Part shown: positions 42,636 to 52,456 of the stretch, in pieces
Layout of the letters: each line of letters starts with the position of its first letter
Position numbering within the stretch: the stretch's first letter is position 1
Source of the DNA: Pseudomonas sediminis
GTDB taxonomy: Bacteria; Pseudomonadota; Gammaproteobacteria; Pseudomonadales; Pseudomonadaceae
NCBI RefSeq assembly: GCF_039555755.1
Contig: NZ_CP154631.1
Location: 4,030,001 to 4,094,000, forward strand
Direction: 5' to 3'
Length of the DNA stretch: 64,000 bases
Translations under genes and position numbers: made by a program
Notes under the pieces: generated by a model
Database searches by the model: none
What the model was told of the DNA's origin: nothing
The model's input: only the letters and a program-made list of their open reading frames with translations

Positions 42636-43817
42636 TCACTCACGGTAATATCTGCCGTAGGTGTAAGCGATACTCGTAATACGTAGATCTCGCTGCAGTT
42701 CGGCGGGGTCGCGGGTTTGAGCAGCACTCCTCGCGCCACTGTCCCTCAAAAACCTGAGGCTAGATCCAAGTAAAACATTCCAATGATCACCACATTCTCC
42801 TGAAGAGGTAATAGCCGCATGCACCTGTCTGAGAGCTCCTTGAACAATATCTCGAATTTGACGAACAGAAAGCCCCGGACGCCCATAGCTAGTCTCCAAC
42901 ATGGGTACTCCCTCATCTTGCTCCGGCAACGGCGATAGACCTCGGCTTTTCCGGTAGCGTTTCAGATAGGGCAAGAATTTTGGGTTGACTGCGAGCCTTT
43001 GCGACGGCGTGCCTGGAGCATCTAGCACCAGCCACCACTTGCCGTCCTCAAGCACGAAGCAATCCATACTTGGACAGTATTCGCCAGATTTTGCGAGATC
43101 CGCAGCTCGCAAGTACATAAAAACCGTCGCCGCCACTATAAAAAGAGCACGCTCGTCTGTCGGATTGACTACTGCGCGGCACTCTAGAATCCGTAATACA
43201 TGATATAGCTGGTCTGAACTAAGATATCTGCGAACAGGGTAAATCCCACTCTCTGCATTTCCATTGTGCGATCGAGACGCAGTGACAGGATTGAGTGCTG
43301 CCGCATCTTCTGCATGGAGAAAATTGTAAAAAGAACTACAGATGCTGTGTATCTGTCGCAAGGTACCCGTAAACGGTCGATAGGAGTCAGCCTCTGTTTG
43401 GCTTCGAATATCGAAAGGTCGCCAGCCTTCGTTAAAAGTCCAATTCCCATCATCTTGAATAAATCGGACCGCCGGCGAAGCACCGACCCAATTCGAAGGT
43501 GGCTTTTTGCAGAAAGAGAGGAACTGTCCAAATTGATCACGGTTTAACGTCAACGCCGATTTTCCGGCAAAAACCCAGCTCCAAAGAAGCAAGCGCTCAA
43601 CAAATGTACGGTAATTACCGAAAGTCCCCGGGGCACGGTTATGGCGCGCAAGGAAGCGCAGGCTCCATTTAAAATCCTTCTCGACATCAAGCTCAGTCGA
43701 GAAACTCTTGAGGTAGGCCGCAACACAGGGGTAGCGAGCATAATACTGCTCGATGCCCAGGACCATTGACTCGGGACCGGCAAAGAGTGGATGCGGGTCT
43801 ATGGTGTATGCTGGCAT
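42636..43817 (-). CDS. Tyrosine-recombinase-like integrase 2
   Basis: A 393-residue paralogue of the protein at 39692. The first Arg is retained (FMYLRAADLAKSG), and the end reads SSLRFLRDSGARS and IAYTYGRYYRE, supplying Arg and Tyr but not the usual His of the HxxR box. The N-terminal half contains NYRTFVERLLLWSW and FCKKPPSNWVG, as in integrase 1. Lower G+C, visible in AT-rich codons, sets it apart from the core genes at 44.4 kb on. The adjacent repeat array and nested dyad are its likely DNA targets. Confidence 0.75.
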   Translation of the reverse strand: MPAYTIDPHPLFAGPESMVLGIEQYYARYPCVAAYLKSFSTELDVEKDFKWSLRFLARHNRAPGTFGNYRTFVERLLLWSWVFAGKSALTLNRDQFGQFLSFCKKPPSNWVGASPAVRFIQDDGNWTFNEGWRPFDIRSQTEADSYRPFTGTLRQIHSICSSFYNFLHAEDAAALNPVTASRSHNGNAESGIYPVRRYLSSDQLYHVLRILECRAVVNPTDERALFIVAATVFMYLRAADLAKSGEYCPSMDCFVLEDGKWWLVLDAPGTPSQRLAVNPKFLPYLKRYRKSRGLSPLPEQDEGVPMLETSYGRPGLSVRQIRDIVQGALRQVHAAITSSGECGDHWNVLLGSSLRFLRDSGARSAAQTRDPAELQRDLRITSIAYTYGRYYRE

Positions 43818-44354
43818 CGGAGACTCCAGCGGCCGGTGGCGAAATCTAGAGTTGCTTTCCGTAACCGTAGCAGAGCATTTCTAGTCTTGTTTTTATTTTT
43901 TTTAACCAGTCAAAATTGCTTCAGGAGTCCACTTTTTTGACTGTATATCGGCGGGCAACGAAAGGGTCTCTAGGATCCTGCAGCTTCCATATCATTGATT
44001 AATCTGTATTTTTTTTGAGCAAGATTTGTCTCTTTTATTGTCAGGAGCCACATGAGAGGTCCATCTCACCCAATAAGTTATTTAACATAATATACATTAT
44101 GCGAAGCCTAGGATGAAAAGGGTCACCAGTTCCAGCCAGGCTTCCAGACACCTGAAACGCCGGGCTTCATCGTTCCATGATCCATATACTCCCATACAAC
44201 ACGACGGATCGTATGGGTTGGTTGTACGTAGATCGCGATTTCCTGGATCGACACGACTCTCCGGACTGATTTATTCGGCTGACTCGGCCGCGTCTCGGTA
44301 ACCAGGTTGAGCACCTTATCGCGATTCTCTTGACCCATGCGTCGGCTCAAATAA
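43818..44354. other. AT-rich gap between integrase 2 and the imu cassette
   Basis: About 540 bp with long T and A runs in its first 280 bp and a CATAAT-atac-ATTATG dyad at 44086-44101. Two short overlapping frames (44113-44301 plus and 44123-44350 minus) encode nothing that I recognise. The lexA2-type repressor gene that usually precedes imuA in Pseudomonas is absent. This looks like the right boundary of the acquired region. Confidence 0.6.
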
Positions 44355-44356
44355 TA

Positions 44357-44372
44357 CTGTATTCATATACAG
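44357..44372 (+). promoter_or_regulatory. LexA (SOS) box upstream of imuA
   Basis: CTGTATTCATATACAG matches the LexA consensus CTGT-N8-ACAG and extends to a 20-bp dyad TACTGTATTCATATACAGTA. It lies 18 bp before the imuA start, so LexA binding would block the promoter. Confidence 0.92.
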
Positions 44373-44389
44373 TATTTGGTTGCTACTCC

Positions 44390-45007
44390 ATGCCATCCGT
44401 GGTCGCGCTTGACCGGTTGATCGATGCTCGTCGTGTATGGCGAGGCCAGGTCGTTTCATCGCCATCGGGCGCCAATTTCTCAACCGGACATCATTTTCTC
44501 GACGCCGTACTGCCAGGTGGCGGCTGGCCCCAAGCTGCCCTCAGTGAAGTTCTCACGGCGGCGCCTGGCATCGGCGAGCTGCGCTTGTTGTGGCCGACCC
44601 TTGCTAGCCTGACGGTTTCAGGCGAACGAGTGGTGCTGATATCCCCTCCTCATCTGCCCTACCCTCAGGCCTGGATTGATGCCGGCGTTGATCTACGCCA
44701 ATTGAGCATTATCCAGGCAGATGGCCGCGATGCTCTGTGGGCTGCCGAACAATGTTTGCGTTCGGGGAGTTGTGGCGCGGTGTTGAGCTGGTTGCGTCAG
44801 GCCGATGATCGCTCGCTGAGGCGTCTGCAGGTGGCAGCTGCTACTGGGCAAACCCTGGCTTTCGCCTATCGGCCGCAGGCAGAAGCGGCCAATCCTTCAC
44901 CGGCAGCACTACGGCTGGTGCTCGACAGCCAGCCAGCACAGCTGCGGGTGATCAAGTGTCGCGGTGGTTTGCCGCCGGCTCAGCCGCTCGCGCTTGCCTG
45001 GCATTGA
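44390..45007 (+). CDS. imuA: Mutasome protein ImuA
   Basis: A 205-residue RecA/SulA-like protein of the ImuA family that helps DnaE2 and ImuB copy damaged DNA after SOS induction. The typical sequence includes STGHHFLDAVLPGGGWPQAALSEVL, RVVLISPPHLPYPQAWIDAG and LRLVLDSQPAQLRVIKCRGGLPPAQP. ATG 44390 is 18 bp after the LexA box; an upstream start at 44330 would include the operator. It begins the imuA-imuB-dnaE2 operon. Confidence 0.92.
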   Translation: MPSVVALDRLIDARRVWRGQVVSSPSGANFSTGHHFLDAVLPGGGWPQAALSEVLTAAPGIGELRLLWPTLASLTVSGERVVLISPPHLPYPQAWIDAGVDLRQLSIIQADGRDALWAAEQCLRSGSCGAVLSWLRQADDRSLRRLQVAAATGQTLAFAYRPQAEAANPSPAALRLVLDSQPAQLRVIKCRGGLPPAQPLALAWH

Positions 45008-45014
45008 GCCTGCC

Positions 45015-46424
45015 ATGCTCTGGGCTTGCATCCTGTTGCCACAGTTGCCCATGGACGGCGTGCAGCGTCACCGCGCCAACCCCGACGAGCCGTTGGTGCT
45101 GCTCAACGGCTCGCCACAACGGCGCGTTCTACAGGCGGTCAACCCGGCAGCCCGAGCCCTGGGGCTGAAGCCCGGCCAGTCACTGACTGCAGCGCAGGCG
45201 CTGACACGCGGGTTTGCCACGGCAGAATACGATCTGGCAGCCATCGAGCGCTGGCAGCAGTTTCTGGCTGCCTGGGCCTATGGGTTCAGTGCCCAGGTCA
45301 GCCTGCACTATCCGCGCTGTCTGCTGCTGGAGGTGCAGTCCAGTCTGGGACTGTTCGGCCCCTGGCCGCGTTTCGAAGCACGCCTGCGCGCCGAGCTTTC
45401 GGCGCTGGCCTTCCAGCACCGTATTGCCGTCGCGCCGAATCCGGCAGCAGCCCGAGTGCTGGTCAATATCGGTGATGGGTTGATGGCCAGTGATGAGCGG
45501 ATGCTCAAGCAGATGCTCGATCCCTTGCCAGTGGATCGACTCGGGCTATCCGCCACGCTGACCACGGCCTTCAATCGCATGGGGCTCAGGCAGTTGCGGC
45601 AGCTGTTGGCTCTGCCGCGTGACAGCCTGGCCAAGCGTTTCCCTGCCGAAGTGCTACGTCATCTCGATACCCTCTCTGGCCAGCGCCCGTTAGCGCTGGA
45701 TTTCTTCATGCCTGCGGATGTTTTCGATACCCGTATCGAGCTGAATTTCGAGGTGGAATCGCATCAGGCACTGCTGTTCCCGTTGCGCCGGCTGACAGCC
45801 GATCTGGCGGCTTACCTGGCCTGTCGTGATAGTGGCGTGCAGCGTTTCACCCTGCATCTGGAACACCGCGCGGGTGCCGATACGCAGATACAGGTGGGTC
45901 TGCTCAGCGCCGAGCGTGATCCCGGCATGCTGTTCGAGCTGACGCGCGGCCGTCTGGAACATCAGCAGCTACCAGCCCCGGTGCTGGCCGTGCGGCTGGA
46001 GGCGCGTGAATTGCCGACCTTCGCGCCGCAGCATCAGCAACTGTTCGACGAGCGTCCACAGCAGAACCAGCCCTGGGAGCAATTACGCGAGCGGCTAAGG
46101 GCGCGCCTCGGTGATGACGCCCTGCATGGCCTCGGTGCCAGAGCCGATCACCGTCCCGAGCGTGCCTGGATGAACGACTCGACCAGCCCCTTGCTGCCTC
46201 CCAACGGCCCGCGGCCGGGCTGGCTGTTGAGCGAACCCCAGCCGTTGCGCGAAGGCTCACTGCGCATCCTCTCCGGCCCGGAGCGCATCGAGTCCGGCTG
46301 GTGGGATGGCGAGGATGTGCGCCGCGACTATTACGTGGTGCAGACCCGTGCTGGGCAGCGCGGCTGGGCGTATCGGCCAGTCGGCAGTGATGGGCCGTTG
46401 CTGCTGCACGGCTGGTTCGCATGA
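45015..46424 (+). CDS. imuB: Y-family polymerase-like ImuB
   Basis: A 469-residue catalytically degenerate Y-family polymerase homologue. It links ImuA, DnaE2 and the beta clamp. The N-terminal part, [19 protein letters not shown], lacks the acidic metal site DxD of true polymerases. The middle keeps the Y-family finger and little-finger features ([35 protein letters not shown]). The C-terminal tail contains [23 protein letters not shown] 45015 lies 7 bp after the imuA stop and the end overlaps dnaE2 by 4 bp. Confidence 0.93.
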   Translation: MLWACILLPQLPMDGVQRHRANPDEPLVLLNGSPQRRVLQAVNPAARALGLKPGQSLTAAQALTRGFATAEYDLAAIERWQQFLAAWAYGFSAQVSLHYPRCLLLEVQSSLGLFGPWPRFEARLRAELSALAFQHRIAVAPNPAAARVLVNIGDGLMASDERMLKQMLDPLPVDRLGLSATLTTAFNRMGLRQLRQLLALPRDSLAKRFPAEVLRHLDTLSGQRPLALDFFMPADVFDTRIELNFEVESHQALLFPLRRLTADLAAYLACRDSGVQRFTLHLEHRAGADTQIQVGLLSAERDPGMLFELTRGRLEHQQLPAPVLAVRLEARELPTFAPQHQQLFDERPQQNQPWEQLRERLRARLGDDALHGLGARADHRPERAWMNDSTSPLLPPNGPRPGWLLSEPQPLREGSLRILSGPERIESGWWDGEDVRRDYYVVQTRAGQRGWAYRPVGSDGPLLLHGWFA

Positions 46425-49400
46425 GCGATTACGCCGAGCTGCATTGCCTGTCGAACTTCAGCTTCCAGCGCGGCGCGTCCAGTGCGCAGGAATTGTTCGA
46501 GCGTGCGGCAAGGCTGAACTATCGCGCCTTGGCGATCACCGATGAATGCACCCTGGCCGGTATCGTGCGCGCCTGGGAGGCATCGAAGAAAACCGGGGTA
46601 AAGCTGATAGTGGGCAGCGAAGTGCAGATCGAGAAAGGCCCGAAGCTGGTGCTGCTGGCCGAGAGCCTGGTGGGCTATCAGGCGCTATGCGGCCTGATCA
46701 CCCGGGCGCGACGCAGGGCGACAAAGGGCACCTATCGGCTGTTGCACGAGGATTTCGTGGTACCGCTCGATGGTCTTTTGGCCATCTGGCTCAGCGAAGG
46801 CGAAGCCACCGCCCTGCCCTGGCTTCGCTCGGTGTTCCCCGAGCGGCTGTGGCTGGGCGTCGAGCTGCATCGCGGTGCGGACGATAGCGCGCGTCTGCAG
46901 CGCCTGCTCGAACTGGCCGCCGTCCATGACTTGCCGGCGGTGGCCTGTGGCGATGTACACATGCATGCCCGTGGCCGCCGCGCCCTGCAGGACTGCATGA
47001 CCGCCATCCGTCATCATCTACCCGTGGCCGAGGCCGGTGCCCATCTATTCGCCAATGGCGAGCGGCATCTACGCCGGCTTGAGGAACTGGGCGAGCTGTA
47101 TCCGCCCGAGCTGCTTGCGCAATCGCTGTGCATCGCCGAGCGCTGCAGTTTCGATCTCAGCCAACTGAATTATCACTACCCGCACGAGCTGGTGCCTGCA
47201 GAGCATAATCCCACCTCCTGGCTACGCGTTCTGGTGGAGCGCGGCGCTGACGAGCGCTGGCCTGATGGAGTGCCGGATAGGGCCCGCACACAGATCGAGC
47301 ACGAGCTGGCGCTGATCGCCGAGCTGGAATACGAAAGCTACTTTCTGACCGTTCACGACATCGTCCGCTTCGCCCGCGAGCAGCACATCCTCTGCCAGGG
47401 CCGGGGTTCGGCGGCCAACTCCAGCGTCTGCTTCGCGCTCGGCATCACCGAGCTAGACCCTACCGAAAGCAGGCTGTTGTTCGAGCGCTTTCTCTCCCGC
47501 GAGCGCAACGAGCCGCCGGATATCGACGTCGATTTCGAGCACGAACGGCGCGAGGAAGTCATCCAGTACGTGTTTCGTCGCTACGGTCGAACGCGTGCGG
47601 CGCTCACCGCCGTGGTCAACACCTATCACGGCGCCGGGGCGATACGTGATGTCGCCAAGGCCCTTGGCTTGCCGCCGGATCAGGTCAATGCGCTGGCCGA
47701 TTGCTGTGGCCGCTGGAGCAGTGGCCCACCAACGCCGGAACGCCTACAGGAGGCGGGTTTCGATCCGGAGAATCCGCTGCTCAGACGCGTGCTGATCCTG
47801 ACCGGCGAGCTGATCGGTTTCCCCCGGCACCTGTCGCAGCATCCGGGCGGCTTCGTCATTTCCGAGCACGCGCTCGACACCCTGGTGCCGGTGGAGAACG
47901 CGACCATGGCCGAGCGCACCGTCATCCAGTGGGACAAGGACGATCTGGACAGGGTCGGCCTGCTCAAGGTCGACGTCCTGGCCCTGGGCATGCTCAGCGC
48001 CCTGCGCCGTTGTTTCGGCCTGATCGAGCGCTACCGCGGCACGCAGTGGACGCTGGCCACTTTGCCCAAGGAAGACCCGGCCACCTACGCCATGATCAGC
48101 CGCGCAGATACCATCGGCGCCTTCCAGATCGAGTCACGCGCGCAGATGGCAATGCTGCCGCGCCTGCGCCCAAACACTTTCTACGACCTGGTGATTCAGG
48201 TGGCCATCGTCCGTCCGGGGCCGATCCAGGGTGACATGGTGCACCCGTACCTGCGTCGGCGAAACGGCGAAGAACCCATCGACTATCCCTCGGATGAACT
48301 CAAGCCGGTCTTCGCGCGCACGCTCGGCGTGCCGCTGTTTCAGGAGCAGGTCATGGAGCTGGCCATCGTCGCCGCCGACTACACGCCCGGCGAGGCGGAT
48401 GAACTACGCCGCAGCATGGCTGCCTGGAAACGTCATGGCGGGCTCGAACCACATCGTCAGCGACTCACTTCGCGCATGCTGGAAAAGGGTTACACGCAGG
48501 CGTTCACCGAGCGGATCTTCCGCCAGATCGAGGGCTTCGGTAGTTACGGTTTTCCCGAGTCGCACGCAGCCAGCTTCGCCCTGCTCGCCTATGCCAGTTG
48601 CTGGCTGAAGTGCCACGAGCCCGCTGCCTATGCCTGCGCTCTGGTCAACAGCTGGCCGATGGGCTTCTACAGCCCCGATCAGGTGTTGCAGGACGCACGG
48701 AGGCATGATGTCGAGGTGCGCCCCGTGGACGTACGCTACAGCGACTGGGATTGCAGCCTGGAGCCCGATGAACATGGCGAGCCGGCCATCCGCCTGGGCC
48801 TGAGGATGATTCGTGGCATGCGCGAAGACGACGCGCGCCGTATCGAACAGTCGCGCCAGTGCGGCGCATTCCGAGATGTCGAAGACCTCAGCATACGTGC
48901 AAGCCTGGATGTATCGGCGCGCGAGCGCCTGGCCGATGCAGGCGCACTCGGCGGCCTGGTTGGCCACCGCTATCAGGCGCGCTGGGCGATGGCTGGCGTC
49001 GAGGAACAATTACCGCTGTTCGCCGGTGTATCTACGCCGAATGAAGCCGCTCCGGGCCTGCCTGCCCCATCGCAGGGGGAAGATCTGTTGACCGACTATG
49101 CGACGCTCGGCACCACCCTCGGCCCGCACCCTCTGGCCCTGCTGCGCCAAACTCTACGGGCACGGCGCTGCCGGAGCTCGCGTGAATTGCAGACCGTCGA
49201 GCATGGCCGTCCTGTCAGCGTGGCCGGTCTGGTGATAGGCAGGCAAAGGCCGCAAACCGCCAGCGGGGTCATTTTCGTCACGCTCGAAGATGAGTTCGGC
49301 CTGGTCAATGTGGTCGTCTGGCATGACCTGGCCGAGCGCCAGCGGCGAGTCTTGGTGCAGTCGCAGATGCTGCGCATCGACGGTCATCTGGAGGCGGAAG

Positions 49401-49489
49401 ATGGCGTCCGCCATGTGATCGCGGGGCGTCTGACGGATATGACGGAGCTGCTGACCGGGTTGGACATACGCAGCCGCGACTTTCATTGA
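46421..49489 (+). CDS. dnaE2: Error-prone DNA polymerase DnaE2
   Basis: A 1022-residue C-family translesion polymerase. The PHP domain starts [19 protein letters not shown]. The polymerase active site includes [20 protein letters not shown] with the catalytic Asp residues and [20 protein letters not shown]. The C-terminal OB-fold region reads [18 protein letters not shown]. The ATGA overlap with imuB couples translation. Length is typical for DnaE2, shorter than replicative DnaE. It is induced through the LexA box at 44357. Confidence 0.95.
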   Translation: MSDYAELHCLSNFSFQRGASSAQELFERAARLNYRALAITDECTLAGIVRAWEASKKTGVKLIVGSEVQIEKGPKLVLLAESLVGYQALCGLITRARRRATKGTYRLLHEDFVVPLDGLLAIWLSEGEATALPWLRSVFPERLWLGVELHRGADDSARLQRLLELAAVHDLPAVACGDVHMHARGRRALQDCMTAIRHHLPVAEAGAHLFANGERHLRRLEELGELYPPELLAQSLCIAERCSFDLSQLNYHYPHELVPAEHNPTSWLRVLVERGADERWPDGVPDRARTQIEHELALIAELEYESYFLTVHDIVRFAREQHILCQGRGSAANSSVCFALGITELDPTESRLLFERFLSRERNEPPDIDVDFEHERREEVIQYVFRRYGRTRAALTAVVNTYHGAGAIRDVAKALGLPPDQVNALADCCGRWSSGPPTPERLQEAGFDPENPLLRRVLILTGELIGFPRHLSQHPGGFVISEHALDTLVPVENATMAERTVIQWDKDDLDRVGLLKVDVLALGMLSALRRCFGLIERYRGTQWTLATLPKEDPATYAMISRADTIGAFQIESRAQMAMLPRLRPNTFYDLVIQVAIVRPGPIQGDMVHPYLRRRNGEEPIDYPSDELKPVFARTLGVPLFQEQVMELAIVAADYTPGEADELRRSMAAWKRHGGLEPHRQRLTSRMLEKGYTQAFTERIFRQIEGFGSYGFPESHAASFALLAYASCWLKCHEPAAYACALVNSWPMGFYSPDQVLQDARRHDVEVRPVDVRYSDWDCSLEPDEHGEPAIRLGLRMIRGMREDDARRIEQSRQCGAFRDVEDLSIRASLDVSARERLADAGALGGLVGHRYQARWAMAGVEEQLPLFAGVSTPNEAAPGLPAPSQGEDLLTDYATLGTTLGPHPLALLRQTLRARRCRSSRELQTVEHGRPVSVAGLVIGRQRPQTASGVIFVTLEDEFGLVNVVVWHDLAERQRRVLVQSQMLRIDGHLEAEDGVRHVIAGRLTDMTELLTGLDIRSRDFH

Positions 49490-49828
49490 ATCACTCGTCT
49501 GGCCAGCACTCACCGCAGGCCAAGAAGATAAAAAAAAGGCCGCACTGGATCACCAGGCGGCCACAAGTCGTCTTAACCAAAGGAGATGAAGTGGAGCCAA
49601 GGCGACGGCTTTCGGGAGTGATGCAAAACCGCCGCCCCTGGAATCTTCATCGGGGTGAAGCCTATCGTCGATCGACTGCAACAGCGCATCGAAGTCATTG
49701 ATAGTGATCATCAATCAGCTCGAATAGTGCATCGGCAGACGGGGTGATAACTCTAAGCGCGCCCTCTGGGCCGGGCCTTACCTCGCTGTGAGGCGCGTTT
49801 AGAACAGCACACAACACCGGGAGCACCC
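49490..49828. other. Intergenic region after dnaE2, with hairpin
   Basis: No gene is seen in these 339 bp. A stem GGCCGC-aCTGGatcaCCAG-GCGGCC lies at 49538-49562, preceded on the plus strand by A8. It would act as a terminator on the minus strand, where no gene is visible, or as a bidirectional stop. The stretch 49563-49828 should contain the promoter of the porin at 49829. Confidence 0.55.
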
Positions 49829-51082
49829 ATGCACAAGAAGCACTGTCTCGCGCTGGCTTGCAGCCTCGCGTTGGGCGGGCAGTTGGCGCACGCCAGCAGC
49901 CAGTCCGAGTCCAACGGTTTCGTCGAAGACGCCAGCCTCAATCTGTTGCTGCGCAACGCCTACTTCAACCGTGATTACAAAGACAATACCAACGACGCCA
50001 AGACCTGGGGTCAGGGCTTCATCGCCACCTTCGAGTCCGGTTTTACCCAAGGTACCGTCGGCTTCGGCGTCGATGCCTTCGGTCTGCTCGGGGTCAAGCT
50101 CGACAGCGGCCGCGGCCGCAACTATCGCGCCTTCTTCGACACCGATAGCGAAGGCCGTCCGGTGGACGACCTGTCCCAGGCCGGCGGCGCGGTGAAGCTG
50201 CGCGTCTCCAATACCGTGATCAAGTACGGCAACCAGTTCCCTTCCCTGCCGGTTCTGGCCCATGACGACAGCCGTCTGCTGCCACAGACCTTCACCGGCA
50301 CGCTGGTTACCAGCAACGAGATCGAAGGCCTGGAGCTGAACGCCGGTCGTTTCACCGCTGACAGCCCGATGGGCGACTCGGCGCGCGATCCTAATCGCCT
50401 CAAGAGTATCGACGTGCTCGGCGGCAGCTACGCCGTCAGCGATGACCTGAGCCTGGCGATGTATCACGCCGATCTCGAGGACATGTACAAACGCTACTAC
50501 GCCAACGTCAATTACAACCTGGCGCTGGCGGCCGATCAGGCGCTGAACTTCGACTTCAACATCTACCGCACCAAGTACGACACCGGCTCGGTGGCCGCAA
50601 TCGATCTCGGCGGTGACGGCCAGGGTGATCGCAACACCATCTGGAGTCTGGCGGCCAAGTACAGCATCGGCGCTCATGCCTTCATCGTCGCGCATCAGCG
50701 CAACAGCGGCGATGCCGGCTTCGCCTATGACTACGGCGATGGCGGTTCCAGTATCTACCTGGCCAACTCCTACTACTCGGACTTCAACTTGAAGGACGAG
50801 CGCTCCTGGCAGGCCAGCTACGAGCTGGATTTCACCGAGTATGGCGTGCCGGGTCTGCGTTACAAGTTCGCTTATGTACGCGGTGACAACATCGATACCG
50901 GCAACGACAACAACGGCACCGAGCGCGAGATCTTCAACCAGATCGGCTACACCATCCAGAGTGGGGCCGCCAAGGATCTGCACCTGCGCTTGCGTAACTC
51001 CATCTACCGTTCCAGCACCGATGTTGGGCCAGATCTCAACGAGATTCGCGCTTTCGTCGAATACCCGCTGAGCATCCTCTGA
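49829..51082 (+). CDS. OprD-family outer-membrane porin
   Basis: A 417-residue porin. The signal peptide (about 1-22, ending LAHA) precedes the OprD pattern: NGFVEDASLNLLLRNAYFNRD, GQGFIATFESGFTQGTVGFG, IEGLELNAGRFTADSPM, HQRNSGDAGFAYDYGDGGSS, and a terminal strand EIRAFVEYPLSIL. It resembles the island porin at 21394 in overall design, but the two are clearly different proteins. The substrate is unknown (OprD relatives carry amino acids or organic acids). A hairpin terminator follows at 51090. Confidence 0.92.
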   Translation: MHKKHCLALACSLALGGQLAHASSQSESNGFVEDASLNLLLRNAYFNRDYKDNTNDAKTWGQGFIATFESGFTQGTVGFGVDAFGLLGVKLDSGRGRNYRAFFDTDSEGRPVDDLSQAGGAVKLRVSNTVIKYGNQFPSLPVLAHDDSRLLPQTFTGTLVTSNEIEGLELNAGRFTADSPMGDSARDPNRLKSIDVLGGSYAVSDDLSLAMYHADLEDMYKRYYANVNYNLALAADQALNFDFNIYRTKYDTGSVAAIDLGGDGQGDRNTIWSLAAKYSIGAHAFIVAHQRNSGDAGFAYDYGDGGSSIYLANSYYSDFNLKDERSWQASYELDFTEYGVPGLRYKFAYVRGDNIDTGNDNNGTEREIFNQIGYTIQSGAAKDLHLRLRNSIYRSSTDVGPDLNEIRAFVEYPLSIL

Positions 51083-51089
51083 TGGTCGC

Positions 51090-51111
51090 TGCCCCGGCCT
51101 TGGCCGGGGCA
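51090..51111 (+). terminator. Hairpin after porin gene
   Basis: TGCCCCGGCC-TT-GGCCGGGGCA is a perfect inverted repeat 8 bp after the stop codon. No T run follows. It probably ends the porin transcript and that of the convergent remnant. Confidence 0.65.
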
Positions 51112-51115
51112 GTTC

Positions 51116-51307
51116 TCAACCACGCAGAGCTTGCGCAACGGCCCTCGCGGCATCCTCGATAGCCCGTTCCTCATAGGGCGCAAACCCCATTACCAGTCCC
51201 GGCCATCGCGGATTGACGCAGTAACTCGCCAGTGGCTGCGCGTCGATACCGGCAGCCTGCAAACGCGCGATTGCGCGCCAACTGGGCCAACCCGCCCTGC
51301 AACTCAC
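51116..51307 (-). pseudogene. C-terminal fragment of a PLP aminotransferase-fold regulator (MocR/PdxR-like)
   Basis: About 60 residues resemble the end of a GntR/MocR-type regulator: IARLQAAGIDAQPLASYCVN, then RWPGLVMGFAPYEERAIEDA and ARAVAQAL. A normal protein is about 470 residues, so nearly all is missing. The upstream 60-70 bp may carry more of it in a shifted frame. It is not functional. Confidence 0.55.
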
Positions 51308-51501
51308 CGGGTTTGTTGCGAAACCCCGTCAGCGATATGCCACCGTAACGGCCAATACCTCCAATCGTGCTCATGCTGTGCTCCTTGACTGAGTTGCAAT
51401 TGCCAGGCGCACTTAACCAATTGAAGGTATTGAATATTTAGATAGATAAGGATGACGAGGCAAGCCCTTGCCGCTGGTGGCAAGGGCTTGCAGGGGCAGG
51501 C

Positions 51502-52395
51502 TTAGTGCTGACCGCTCATTTGCCGGAAGGCATCGAGCAGTGCCTGACTGAGATCGACCGAGGAGAACTTGGTCAGCACCGCGTTGGCACCGACCGAGCG
51601 TGCTTTCTCGGTATTCATGGTGCTGTCCAGCGAGGTGTGTAGTAGCACGTAGGTATCGGCGATATCGGGGCTGCGACGAATTTCCTGAACCAGGCTGTAG
51701 CCGTCCATCTCCGGCATCTCGATGTCCGAGACCAGCAGCTCGAATGGCATGCCGGCCTGATGGTATTCATGCAGTTGTTGCAGGGCAGCCTGGGCGCTGC
51801 GCACTGCGGTGCAGTCGAGCCCCAGTTGGCGCAGCACGTTAAGGGTCTGTTGCAGCGCAACTTGCGAGTCGTCGACCAACAGCACGCGGCGGCCTTGTAA
51901 CAAGCGCGCGTCCTGGCCATCGAGCAGTTGCCCAACTGGCGCCTCTTCCAGTGCTGGGGCGATATCGTGCAGCACCTTCTCGATATCGAGAATCTGCACG
52001 ATGGCGCCATCGATCTGGGTCACGCCAGTGATGAAGGCCCGATTACCGGCCCCGGCAGGTGGAGGACGCACGTCGCGGGTGGAGCACTGCACGATACGCT
52101 CCACACTTTTCACATGCAGGCCCTGACGCGAGCGACTCAGCTCGGTAACAATCAGGCAGCCGTCGTCTTCGTCAGCCGCACCGCGCTCGCCGATGGCGCG
52201 CGCCAGGTCGATCACCGTCATCGCGGCGCCGCGCAAAGTGGCGATGCCGCGAACATTGGGGTGACGATTAGGCAGTTTGGTCAAGGCCGGACAGGGAATG
52301 ATCTCATTGACCTTGAGCAGGTTGATCCCCAGCAGGCGGCCGCTATGCAAACGAAACAACAACAGCGATAGCGCGTCGCCGATGACCATACTCAT
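51502..52395 (-). CDS. cheV: Chemotaxis coupling protein CheV
   Basis: A 297-residue CheW-receiver hybrid. The N-terminal CheW domain (about 8-150) has LFRLHSGRLLGINLLKVNEI and NVRGIATLRGAAMTVIDLARAIG. The C-terminal receiver domain has VLLVDDSQVALQQT, the phosphoacceptor Asp in LLVSDIEMPEMDG and Lys in AVLTKFSSVD. CheV couples chemoreceptors to CheA and adapts by phosphorylation. The gene stands alone on the minus strand, not in a che cluster, as several Pseudomonas cheV genes do. Confidence 0.9.
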   Translation of the reverse strand: MSMVIGDALSLLLFRLHSGRLLGINLLKVNEIIPCPALTKLPNRHPNVRGIATLRGAAMTVIDLARAIGERGAADEDDGCLIVTELSRSRQGLHVKSVERIVQCSTRDVRPPPAGAGNRAFITGVTQIDGAIVQILDIEKVLHDIAPALEEAPVGQLLDGQDARLLQGRRVLLVDDSQVALQQTLNVLRQLGLDCTAVRSAQAALQQLHEYHQAGMPFELLVSDIEMPEMDGYSLVQEIRRSPDIADTYVLLHTSLDSTMNTEKARSVGANAVLTKFSSVDLSQALLDAFRQMSGQH

Positions 52396-52456
52396 GCCAC
52401 TTTCCTTGAAAGAACGATTAGACCTACCGGATATAGCGACCGGGTGGCCACGGACT

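Noticed and set aside
44113-44350. Small genes between the integrase and imuA
   Set aside because: Two overlapping short frames on opposite strands have no recognisable family and no good ribosome-binding site.
49531-49562. Terminator of dnaE2
   Set aside because: The hairpin has its A run on the 5' side on the plus strand, so as an intrinsic terminator it would act on the minus strand; its role for dnaE2 is doubtful.
49799-50983. 394-residue minus-strand protein
   Set aside because: Antisense of the OprD porin; no signal, family or start support.
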